Of a stretch of DNA of 9,610 nucleotides, positions 1 through 6,271 are shown piece by piece. The stretch's first letter is position 1; the number at the start of each line of letters is the position of its first letter. The position numbers were made by a program, and so were the translations under genes. The DNA comes from Propionibacteriaceae bacterium. Lineage in GTDB: Bacteria > Actinomycetota > Actinomycetes > Propionibacteriales > Propionibacteriaceae. A model generated the notes under the pieces. The model made no database searches, was not told the DNA's origin, and worked only from the letters and a program-made list of their open reading frames with translations. The stretch covers positions 1 to 9,610 of the forward strand of contig JAICEV010000109.1 in NCBI GenBank assembly GCA_025923975.1, written 5' to 3'.

Positions 1-1
1 C

Positions 2-76
2 CGGCATCCCGAGCTGCAACCGGTGATCGAGATGACCGAGCGAATCGCCTCCGACGTACACATGTACGCCAGCTAG
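2..76 (+). CDS. 3' end of an unidentified protein (partial)
   Basis: The frame starting at base 2 is open from the window edge to a TAG at 74-76. It encodes 24 residues, ending in a helical-looking tail that begins RHPELQPVIEM and finishes HMYAS. Frame 3 stops early. Frame 1 stays open but runs antisense through the esterase, so frame 2 is the likely gene end. There is too little sequence to name a family. The gene would run towards the esterase gene, leaving 29 bp between the two stop codons and no visible terminator hairpin. Confidence 0.4.
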   Translation, partial: RHPELQPVIEMTERIASDVHMYAS

Positions 77-105
77 GTTCCCGCGGCTTGGTCAATGCAC
101 ATGGC

Positions 106-849
106 TCAGCAGAATCGCGGCAGATGGTGAGCGAACTGACGCCGCCACCAGGGCCAGTCATGTGCTACGTCGTAGCCCCACAGATCAACCTCATGCGGGA
201 TGCCCTTCTCCGCCAGCAGTCCACCGAGCGCCTTCGTGCTTTCCAGGGCGCCGGTGGTGTCCTCCCACATCCCCTGCCCGCACACAAGTAGTAAAAACAC
301 CCGTGACCGCAGCCAGTCCAGGTGATCGCCGTGCAGGTTGGTCACGTACTGCGGTGGCGTGTTGAAGTAGAGCGTCTCACCGCGCTCGCCCCAGCCATAC
401 AAGGAGCTGGGGTCGTAGTTTCCCGACATGCAGAGCGCCTGTGGAAACAGATCAGCACGCTTGAGTGCGAAGTTCGCGGCATGGTAAGCACCCATGCTGG
501 TGCCGGTGGTCAGGATGTCGGCGGGTCCTCCACAGTCATCGAATATCCACGGCACCACCTGATCGCAGATCCATGACTCGTAGGCGCTGTGCCGACGAGC
601 GCGGTCCTCCAACGGTATGTGCTTGTCGGACCACGATTCAGCGTCGTAGCTTTCCACGCAGTACAGCTTCACTCGGCCACCGTCGATGAGATCGGCCACG
701 ACGTCGATCATTTGCCACGACTCGAAGTCTTCCGCTCGCCCCATCTCGTGTGGGAAGACCAGCACCGGACGCCCCCAATGCCCGTAGGCGACCACCGAAC
801 CGGCCGCTCCAATCGCCGGGGACCAAAGATCAACGGTGCGTCGCTCCAT
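106..849 (-). CDS. Alpha/beta-hydrolase esterase family protein
   Basis: This 247-residue protein resembles the putative esterase family (esterase D / antigen 85-like fold, PF00756 type). The nucleophile elbow is GTSMG with Ser118. The likely catalytic His is His230 in the motif AHDWPWW, and the acid is probably Glu196 or Asp197 in GQGMWED. The N-terminal strand segment (residues 18-34, ending VLVFPHE) and the conserved SWICDQVVPWI helix also fit this fold. There is no signal peptide or membrane segment, so it is probably cytosolic. Its substrate cannot be told from sequence. The start is ATG at 849 with only a weak G-rich stretch upstream. It diverges from the ThrE-type gene across 88 bp. 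Family assignment is firm; the physiological role is unknown. Confidence 0.85.
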   Translation of the reverse strand: MERRTVDLWSPAIGAAGSVVAYGHWGRPVLVFPHEMGRAEDFESWQMIDVVADLIDGGRVKLYCVESYDAESWSDKHIPLEDRARRHSAYESWICDQVVPWIFDDCGGPADILTTGTSMGAYHAANFALKRADLFPQALCMSGNYDPSSLYGWGERGETLYFNTPPQYVTNLHGDHLDWLRSRVFLLLVCGQGMWEDTTGALESTKALGGLLAEKGIPHEVDLWGYDVAHDWPWWRRQFAHHLPRFC

Positions 850-937
850 AAGCCCCCATCATGGAGGACTGGCCACCTGCGCGCACGAGTCAGTCAAGAT
901 ATGAGGTGTTCTTGATGCTGCGACTTCTGGTTAGGCC

Positions 938-2287
938 ATGCTCGAAAGCAACGACGCTGCTACACAGGCTCGGCAGGCGCTGGAGCTCGCGCTACGCGTA
1001 GGCGATGTATTGCTAACCGCAGGTATGTCGGCCAACGACGTCGTGGTCGACATGCTGCGCATCACTGAGGCGTACGGTCTCAAGCGAGTCCACGTCGACG
1101 TCACGTTCACCTCGATCGCGGTCACGTACTACGCAGCGCCGACCACCGTCCCTATGACTCTGGTGCGCACCGTCCAACCCGACGTCCTCGACTTCACCAA
1201 GGTACGGCGTGTCCAAGCGCTCGCGGAGGGCATCCGCGCAGGACTGCCTCTGAATGATGCGATCAGCGACTTGGAAAGGATCCGTGATGCACCTCGGCTG
1301 TACTCGGGATGGGTCGCGTCGGCCGGCAACGCCGCCATAGCGCCTGGGGTCACACTGCTGTTTACCCTGTCGTGGCAGATTCTGGTGATTACCTTCCTCA
1401 CCGGATTTGCCGTGGACCGACTGTTGCTTTGGGCCAGCGCGCGCCGGCTGCCTCCGTTCTTCTCCCAGCTCGCGGCTGCCGCTTTCATCACACTGGTGGC
1501 GACAGGTGTCAGCGCCCTCGGCAGCTCTGGCGTAGGCCTTCTTCGTGTGGATCCGACGCTGATCGTCGTCGGCGGAATCATCTTGCTGGTCGCCGGAATG
1601 ACCGCTGTCGGAGCCATGCAAGATGCCATCGATCTGTTCTATGTGACGGCATCTGCACGCTTCCTGGAGGTAGCCATGATGACCGGAGGCATTGTGCTTG
1701 GGATCGTCGCCGGCCTGCAGGTAGGGGTGGCACTCGGCCATCCCATCGCCGTTTCGACCCAACCCCTGCCTCTTGGACCAGTCGTGGCCCAATTCATTGG
1801 AGCCACGGTGATTTCCGCCGCCTTCGCACTATCGGCCTATGCCGGGTTGATCACTGTAGTGCTGTCAGGCGTGATGGGTGCCCTGGCGTGGTCCGGTTAT
1901 CTAGGAATGGTCACTTTGGGATTCGGAGAAGTCACTGCAAACGCTGCTGGTGCGCTTCTTGCGGGGTTCGTTGCAACGATCATCGCGCGCCGATTCCGGA
2001 CCCCTAACTTCGCCCTGATCGCAGCGGCGATCCTGCCGCTCGTTCCAGGGCTATCGCTCTTTACCGGGCTGCTGCAGGCAGTCGGGACAGAGGGCCAACC
2101 AGGAGATCTGGCAGCCAGCGGCGTCACATTGCTTCAGGCCCTGGGCGTTGCAGTGGGCATTGCCGCCGGAGCAACGCTGGGCACCTACTTAGGTCGTCCG
2201 GTCAAGGAGCAGCTCAGGCGCATTCGCAATCTCCCCAGACCACGGCTCCGGTCCATCCCAACGGAGTCCCAGAAAACGGGTGAGTGA
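938..2287 (+). CDS. Threonine/serine exporter family protein (ThrE-type)
   Basis: This 449-residue integral membrane protein has the two-part ThrE architecture. A soluble N-terminal domain (about residues 10-130) is followed by a first block of about five membrane helices (about 133-265, PF06738 type). A second block (about 280-420, PF12821 type) follows. The family signature DAIDLFYVTASARFLEV lies at about 229-245, and a proline-rich ILPLVPGLSLFTGLL turn at about 365-379. Characterised relatives, such as ThrE of Corynebacterium glutamicum, export L-threonine and L-serine using the proton gradient. This protein is slightly shorter than the C. glutamicum one. ATG 938 is the earliest possible start because an in-frame TAG lies just upstream at 932-934. 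The ribosome-binding site is weak. Whether threonine is the real substrate here is unproven. Confidence 0.88.
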   Translation: MLESNDAATQARQALELALRVGDVLLTAGMSANDVVVDMLRITEAYGLKRVHVDVTFTSIAVTYYAAPTTVPMTLVRTVQPDVLDFTKVRRVQALAEGIRAGLPLNDAISDLERIRDAPRLYSGWVASAGNAAIAPGVTLLFTLSWQILVITFLTGFAVDRLLLWASARRLPPFFSQLAAAAFITLVATGVSALGSSGVGLLRVDPTLIVVGGIILLVAGMTAVGAMQDAIDLFYVTASARFLEVAMMTGGIVLGIVAGLQVGVALGHPIAVSTQPLPLGPVVAQFIGATVISAAFALSAYAGLITVVLSGVMGALAWSGYLGMVTLGFGEVTANAAGALLAGFVATIIARRFRTPNFALIAAAILPLVPGLSLFTGLLQAVGTEGQPGDLAASGVTLLQALGVAVGIAAGATLGTYLGRPVKEQLRRIRNLPRPRLRSIPTESQKTGE

Positions 2288-2350
2288 GGGCCCAGGAACG
2301 TCGCATCCAAGCGCGCCATCAGCCTCAGTCGGCGACTGTAGGCTGCCCCG

Positions 2351-2668
2351 GTGAGGAACTCCCTCCGCTACCTCTTCGGCAACTGGTTCGCCGTGGCATA
2401 CCTCTTGCTCGTTGCGGTCTTAGCCATCCTGCCATTCGTGGCAGACCGGTTCGGAGGCGCGAACACCAGTCTCGGCGCCACTTTCTTGCTGATCCTCGTC
2501 ACGGTCCCGTGGTCACTGCTGATGCCGTCGCCCGCCAGTCTTCCATCAGGGTGGCTCGGCAACGTGATCTTGTTCGGCGCGGTGACAATCAGCGCTCTGA
2601 TCAATGCAGCACTGATCAGCCTTGTCGTGCATGCCGTACGTCGTCTGATCCGGAGCCGATCTTTGTGA
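2351..2668 (+). CDS. Small membrane protein, possibly SCO4225 family
   Basis: This 105-residue hydrophobic protein has three predicted membrane segments: about residues 12-30, 40-58 and 68-96. It has a basic N-terminus (MRNSLRY) and a basic C-terminal tail (RRLIRSR), suggesting both charged ends face the cytoplasmic side or lipid headgroups. The layout and the mid-protein TVPWSLL segment resemble the uncharacterised actinobacterial SCO4225-type membrane proteins; that is recollection, not a search. GTG 2351 is the first start after an in-frame TAG at 2339-2341, and its ribosome-binding site is poor. It lies 63 bp after the ThrE-type gene and may be co-transcribed with it. Its last 53 bases overlap the end of the convergent CPBP gene. 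No function can be assigned. Confidence 0.6.
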   Translation: MRNSLRYLFGNWFAVAYLLLVAVLAILPFVADRFGGANTSLGATFLLILVTVPWSLLMPSPASLPSGWLGNVILFGAVTISALINAALISLVVHAVRRLIRSRSL

Positions 2669-3491
2669 CTAGCCGTTTCGGGCCTGCGACAAGTACCACG
2701 ATGATCGCGATCACAACGTAAATCCCGACCATGAACCACCACACGACCTGATATCCGCCGTTGGAGAACTCCGGGAGCAAGTACCGGCCAACGGTATCGA
2801 TGGCAGCGTGGCAGATGATCACGATGGGCAGACTGCCGTTGGTGCTGTTGTAGAGCCAGGTGAAGATCACGGATAGCGCCAGGACCCACACGATGAATTG
2901 CAACGGAGGTCGCTGCCGCGTCGGGTCAGAGAACAGCTCGGGCAGATGCCAGAGTGCCCAGAGCACACCGAGCACCAGTGCGGCCCAGATAGCGTCGAGG
3001 CGACGCTGCAGCCTGGGAAGTGCAAAACCGCGCCAGCCCACCTCCTCGAAAAGACCGACGATGATCATCGTCGACAAGAAGGTGAAGCCCACTGCGCCCA
3101 AATCTGTGTACGCGCCACTCCTCTGCATCGACGCCCCTGTCGCAACGGCCAGCGCCCCCGCGACACCCGCCACGACACAGGGACCAACCAGCGCGACGAC
3201 GTACCAGATCGGATGCACTCGCCAGCGGGTCAGCTGTCGGAGCAAGGCCCACAGTTCTCCCGGCCCGCCCGCCAAGAGGGAAACCACGACTGCCGCAATC
3301 AATGGCCCGAACGGCACCAGCGGACTGCTAGTAGGGTTCAAGATGACCATCGGCCAGAGTGCCCACGACAACAGGTAGGCCAAGGCGAAGAACAACAGCA
3401 GGTCATGCCGCGCAGCCCAGTTGCCCGGTGCACGACCGGTACCGTCGCTGGGACTTATTCCCTCGCCACGTCCAGCCCCCGGCTCGACCAT
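2616..3491 (-). CDS. CPBP family intramembrane metalloprotease
   Basis: This 291-residue polytopic membrane protein belongs to the CPBP (CAAX prenyl protease 2 / bacteriocin-processing; Abi, Rce1) family. The metalloprotease motifs are in order. The Glu-Glu motif EEVGWR has Glu149, Glu150 and Arg154. A histidine motif WALWHLP carries His182. A final HxxxD motif (CHAAID) has His228 and Asp232. About seven or eight hydrophobic segments span residues 30-270. The N-terminal 28 residues are hydrophilic and Gly-rich. Family members cleave prenylated or peptide substrates in the membrane, or give immunity to bacteriocins; the bacterial substrate is usually unknown. The start is well supported: AGGAGG lies 9 bases before ATG 3491. 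It diverges from the metal ATPase gene and could share its regulatory region. Confidence 0.88.
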   Translation of the reverse strand: MVEPGAGRGEGISPSDGTGRAPGNWAARHDLLLFFALAYLLSWALWPMVILNPTSSPLVPFGPLIAAVVVSLLAGGPGELWALLRQLTRWRVHPIWYVVALVGPCVVAGVAGALAVATGASMQRSGAYTDLGAVGFTFLSTMIIVGLFEEVGWRGFALPRLQRRLDAIWAALVLGVLWALWHLPELFSDPTRQRPPLQFIVWVLALSVIFTWLYNSTNGSLPIVIICHAAIDTVGRYLLPEFSNGGYQVVWWFMVGIYVVIAIIVVLVAGPKRLVTKIGSGSDDVRHARQG

Positions 3492-3500
3492 CAGCCCCCA

Positions 3501-3506
3501 CCTCCT
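3501..3506 (-). promoter_or_regulatory. Ribosome-binding site of the CPBP protease gene
   Basis: On the minus strand AGGAGG lies 9 bases before the ATG at 3491. It is the strongest Shine-Dalgarno sequence in the window and fixes this start against later in-frame candidates. Confidence 0.8.
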
Positions 3507-3591
3507 ACGAAGTCACCGCACATTGCGATCGCTGCCAGGCTCGCCAGTATCGCTCGACGCCTCACCGCAGCCCGCCAGTCCCCAGGAAACC

Positions 3592-3639
3592 GGTCACAAC
3601 CAACATGTCTGAATCGATTCAGCACCGTTGTTAGTGACC
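3592..3639. promoter_or_regulatory. Interrupted 48-bp dyad, candidate operator between divergent genes
   Basis: A perfect 14-bp palindrome, CTGAATCGATTCAG, sits at 3609-3622. Around the same centre, GGTCAC at 3592-3597 pairs with GTGACC at 3634-3639, and CAAC at 3601-3604 pairs with GTTG at 3627-3630. In all, 18 of 24 symmetric positions are complementary. The dyad lies 58 bp upstream of the ATPase start and about 100 bp upstream of the divergent CPBP start, where an operator for a dimeric or tetrameric regulator would be expected. A cruciform or zero-loop hairpin is less likely. No regulator gene is present in the window, so the ligand and protein are unknown. Confidence 0.5.
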
Positions 3640-3689
3640 ACTTTCTTGAGGAGGCGCCCAGGATAGGTATCCGAGAGCCACCACGCTGC

Positions 3690-3696
3690 GGAGGGG
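3690..3696 (+). promoter_or_regulatory. Ribosome-binding site of the metal ATPase gene, unusually close
   Basis: GGAGGGG ends one base before ATG 3698, so the GGAGG core is only 3 bases away. That is tight, but the next in-frame ATG (3731, residue 12) would cut into the first strand of the HMA-like domain and has no ribosome-binding site. Confidence 0.55.
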
Positions 3697-3697
3697 C

Positions 3698-6199
3698 ATG
3701 ACTAACAAGCAATCAACCGCGGTCATCGAGATGTTTGGCGTGCAATGGGCAACCTCGAAGAACAGGGTGGAGGCGGTGCTGTCTCGTCGTCCAGGAGTGC
3801 TCGAGGTAGACGCCAATCCGGTGGCGCAGACCGCCACGGTCACCTACGATCCGTCGCAAACTTCAGTTGCGGAGCTGGCCGGTTGGGTGCGCGACTGCGG
3901 ATGTCACTGCGCGGGCCAGTCGGTTCCGGAGCACATCTGCGATCCCCTGGCCGAACCCGCGGCTCACGTCACGATGCATGATCATCATCAGGCGCCGGAC
4001 GTTGATCATCATTCTGGTCACCACCACATGATCACAGACACACCGGTTGAGCAAACCAAACCGATCCCAGCGCCTCATGCTGATCATGCTGCCCATGCCG
4101 CTATGACGCCTCAGCACGCGATGGCTCACGGCGGGCATCACGCCGCCATGTCCATGGACGACATGGTGCGCGACATGCGGAACCGATTCCTGGTCGCCGC
4201 ACTGCTCTCCATTCCGATCTTGCTGTGGTCGCCAATAGGCCGCGAGGTGATCGGCTTCACCGTTCCAGCACCGTTCGGGCTGCGCGACGATGTCTTCTCC
4301 CTGATCCTCAGCCTGCCAGTGATCTTCTACTCAGGCTGGATCTTCTTCGACGGCGCCTGGCGGGCGCTGCGGGCGCGCACCTTGGACATGATGGTTCTGG
4401 TCGCTGTCGCCATCGGCGCCGGTTGGCTTTACAGCGTCTACGTCACGCTCACTGGCGGCGGAGAGGTGTTCTACGAGGCGGCCGCGGTGCTCGCCGCCTT
4501 TGTGCTGCTGGGCCATTGGTTCGAGATGCGAGCCCGTGGCGGGGCCAATGACGCGATCCGCACCCTGCTTGAGCTGGCACCCCCCATGGCAGTGGTGATT
4601 CGCGACGGCGAGCCGGTTGAGGTACCCACCGCCGATGTCGAAGTAGGTGACCTGCTCCTGATTCGTCCGGGCGCCAAGGTCCCGGTCGACGGGACGGTCG
4701 CCGATGGCGAGTCCGAAGTCGATGAGTCCATGGTCACCGGTGAGAGCCTTCCGGTTGCCAAAGCGATTGACTCGCAGGTGATCGGCGCCTCCGTCAACAC
4801 GACCGGCACACTGCGGGTACGCGCGACCAAGGTCGGCTCGGACACCGCGTTGGCCCAAATTGTGGCACTCGTACAGGAGGCCCAGAACTCCAAGGCACCA
4901 GGGCAGCGGCTCGCTGACCGGGCAGCGTTCTGGCTTGTCCTTGTCGCACTCATCGGTGGCACAGCCACATTTCTGGTGTGGCTGGCCGTCGGCCGGCCAG
5001 TCACCGAGGCTCTCTTGTTCGCGATCACTGTTGTAGTGATCACCTGCCCCGACGCGTTGGGCCTTGCCACTCCGACAGCGATCATGGTCGGCACCGGAAT
5101 GGGTGCCAAACGCGGTGTGCTGTTCAAGAACGCAACGGCGCTGGAGACCTCTGCCCACATTGACACCGTGGTGCTGGACAAGACCGGAACCCTGACCAAA
5201 GGCGAACCCGAGGTCACCGATGTCGTCGTCGACGGCTTTAGTGAAGATCAGCTGCTAGCGCTCGCTGCCGCCGTAGAACGGGAATCAGAGCATCCCCTAG
5301 CTCAGGCTGTCACGCGTCGCGCCGACGAAGCCGGAGTGGCAAAACTTGTCGCCACGGCGTTCCGCAATGTTCCCGGTCATGGAGCCCAAGCAGAAGTTGA
5401 CGGCCAGCGAGTGTTGATCGGCAACCACCGGCTGATGACAACCCAAGACATCGACCTGGGTGACATGGGCCGCCGTCGAGATGAACTCGCCGCGGCCGGT
5501 CGTACGGCTGTACTGGTGGCGGTCGACGGGCGGGCGGCCGGGGTTCTCGCGTTGGCGGACGCGGCCCGCGACACTGCGGCAGCAGCAGTACGCGAACTGC
5601 ACGCCATGAACATCCAGGTCGTCATGTTGACTGGAGACAACGAGGCCACGGCTCGCCGGATCGCGGACCAGCTGGGCATTGACACTGTGATAGCCGAGGT
5701 GCTGCCGGCAGACAAATCGGCGAAGATCGCGGATCTGCAAGGCAAGGGAAAACGTGTCGCCATGGTCGGCGACGGTGTCAACGACGCACCCGCGCTCGCT
5801 GTTGCGGACCTGGGCATCGCAATCGGGGCCGGTACCGACGTTGCGATTGAGACTGCCGACGTCGTCTTGATGCGCTCAGACCCGCTCGATGTGCCAGTCG
5901 CTTTGCGCCTCGGCAAGGGCACGTTGCGCAAGATGCGGCAGAACCTCGGCTGGGCGATTGGCTACAACGCGATCGCCTTGCCGATCGCGGCCGGTGTCTT
6001 CGAACCCGCGTTCGGACTCGTTCTCCGGCCAGAGATCGCAGCTCTCTCTATGTCAGGCTCCAGCCTCCTGGTCGCGCTCAATGCGCTGCTGCTCAAACGG
6101 CTACGGCTTCCCGCGCCGCCCGATTCGGGAGACAACTTCCCGACTGCCGATCCCGCCTACCGCGAACACCTATCGAAAGCGCCACGACGGGGTAAATAG
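3698..6199 (+). CDS. Heavy-metal translocating P1B-type ATPase with CPD motif
   Basis: This 833-residue ATP-driven metal exporter is probably in the copper branch. Residues 8-72 form an HMA-like domain whose CxxC is replaced by WATS (Trp17, Ser20). A cluster Cys67, Cys69, Cys71 and Cys81 follows, then a linker (90-148) with 16 His. Eight membrane helices start near residue 163. The cytoplasmic machinery is intact: TGES with Glu349 (actuator), phosphorylated Asp494 in DKTGTLT, His532-Pro533 in SEHPLA (nucleotide binding), and Asp692/Asp696 in GDGVNDAP. The TM6 metal motif is Cys450-Pro451-Asp452 rather than CPC. TM7 keeps Tyr756-Asn757 and TM8 keeps Met785 with Ser788-Ser789, as in Cu(I) pumps. 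From memory, the WATS and CPD combination recurs in actinobacterial ATPases labelled copper-translocating, so it looks like a subfamily and not damage. The metal is therefore uncertain. The kinase gene follows 72 bp downstream. Confidence 0.93.
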   Translation: MTNKQSTAVIEMFGVQWATSKNRVEAVLSRRPGVLEVDANPVAQTATVTYDPSQTSVAELAGWVRDCGCHCAGQSVPEHICDPLAEPAAHVTMHDHHQAPDVDHHSGHHHMITDTPVEQTKPIPAPHADHAAHAAMTPQHAMAHGGHHAAMSMDDMVRDMRNRFLVAALLSIPILLWSPIGREVIGFTVPAPFGLRDDVFSLILSLPVIFYSGWIFFDGAWRALRARTLDMMVLVAVAIGAGWLYSVYVTLTGGGEVFYEAAAVLAAFVLLGHWFEMRARGGANDAIRTLLELAPPMAVVIRDGEPVEVPTADVEVGDLLLIRPGAKVPVDGTVADGESEVDESMVTGESLPVAKAIDSQVIGASVNTTGTLRVRATKVGSDTALAQIVALVQEAQNSKAPGQRLADRAAFWLVLVALIGGTATFLVWLAVGRPVTEALLFAITVVVITCPDALGLATPTAIMVGTGMGAKRGVLFKNATALETSAHIDTVVLDKTGTLTKGEPEVTDVVVDGFSEDQLLALAAAVERESEHPLAQAVTRRADEAGVAKLVATAFRNVPGHGAQAEVDGQRVLIGNHRLMTTQDIDLGDMGRRRDELAAAGRTAVLVAVDGRAAGVLALADAARDTAAAAVRELHAMNIQVVMLTGDNEATARRIADQLGIDTVIAEVLPADKSAKIADLQGKGKRVAMVGDGVNDAPALAVADLGIAIGAGTDVAIETADVVLMRSDPLDVPVALRLGKGTLRKMRQNLGWAIGYNAIALPIAAGVFEPAFGLVLRPEIAALSMSGSSLLVALNALLLKRLRLPAPPDSGDNFPTADPAYREHLSKAPRRGK
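3965..4141 (+). other. Histidine-rich linker of the ATPase (residues 90-148)
   Basis: This segment between the HMA-like domain and TM1 contains 16 His in 59 residues, including DHH, DHH, HHH and GGHH clusters, with interspersed Met and Asp. Such linkers bind soft or borderline metals in other P1B pumps. It may take over the metal-capture role lost with the CxxC. The repeated GATCATCAT-like DNA here reflects the Asp-His-His codons. Confidence 0.75.
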
Positions 6200-6255
6200 G
6201 ACTTCGATGGCGCCCGCTTGGGTGCATACGGTCGAGGAAGGTCTTGTGTTGCCCG

Positions 6256-6263
6256 AAGGAGAG
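6256..6263 (+). promoter_or_regulatory. Ribosome-binding site deciding the kinase start
   Basis: AAGGAGAG lies 8 bases before GTG 6272, giving a protein that begins MSEQQALIADRYRL, typical of PknB-type kinases just before the glycine-rich loop. The upstream in-frame TTG at 6218 has no such site, and the GTG at 6263 overlaps this one. Confidence 0.7.
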
Positions 6264-6271
6264 TGGCTTCG

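Noticed and set aside
88..291. Plus-strand frame at the left end, open from base 1
   Set aside because: It runs antisense through the conserved C-terminal half of the esterase, including the catalytic His region, so it is most likely a shadow.
1013..1792. Long 259-residue minus-strand frame opposite the ThrE-type gene
   Set aside because: The composition is that of a high-GC antisense shadow (rich in Arg, Gly, Asp, His). The plus strand encodes a clear ThrE family protein.
2588..2619. Repeated ATCAG/CTGAT segments that could form small hairpins
   Set aside because: The stems are 5 to 7 bp, lie inside coding sequence and lack any terminator-like T-run. They probably arise from Leu-Ile and Ala-Leu-Ile codons.
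3609..3622. Assignment of the palindrome to a known SmtB/ArsR or LexA operator
   Set aside because: The spacing between TGAA and TTCA is 4, not the usual SmtB-type spacing, and the sequence does not match the mycobacterial LexA box. It is kept only as an unassigned dyad.
3645..3669. TTGAGG followed by TAGGTA as an ATPase promoter
   Set aside because: The spacing is only 13 bases and the -10 lacks the final T, so the fit is too poor to report.
2898..3701. 267-residue plus-strand frame opposite the CPBP gene
   Set aside because: It is rich in Arg, Pro and Gln with no domain, while the minus strand has all three CPBP motifs and a strong ribosome-binding site.
3491..3712. Minus-strand 73-residue frame ending in a TGATG overlap with the CPBP start
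   Set aside because: It starts inside the ATPase gene, its composition is Arg/Gly-rich without recognisable features, and the strong CPBP ribosome-binding site and the dyad lie within it. It is probably an antisense by-product.
3967..4140. Repeated GATCATCAT-like DNA as a true DNA repeat
   Set aside because: The copies follow the Asp-His-His coding pattern of the His-rich linker and are not regular in spacing.
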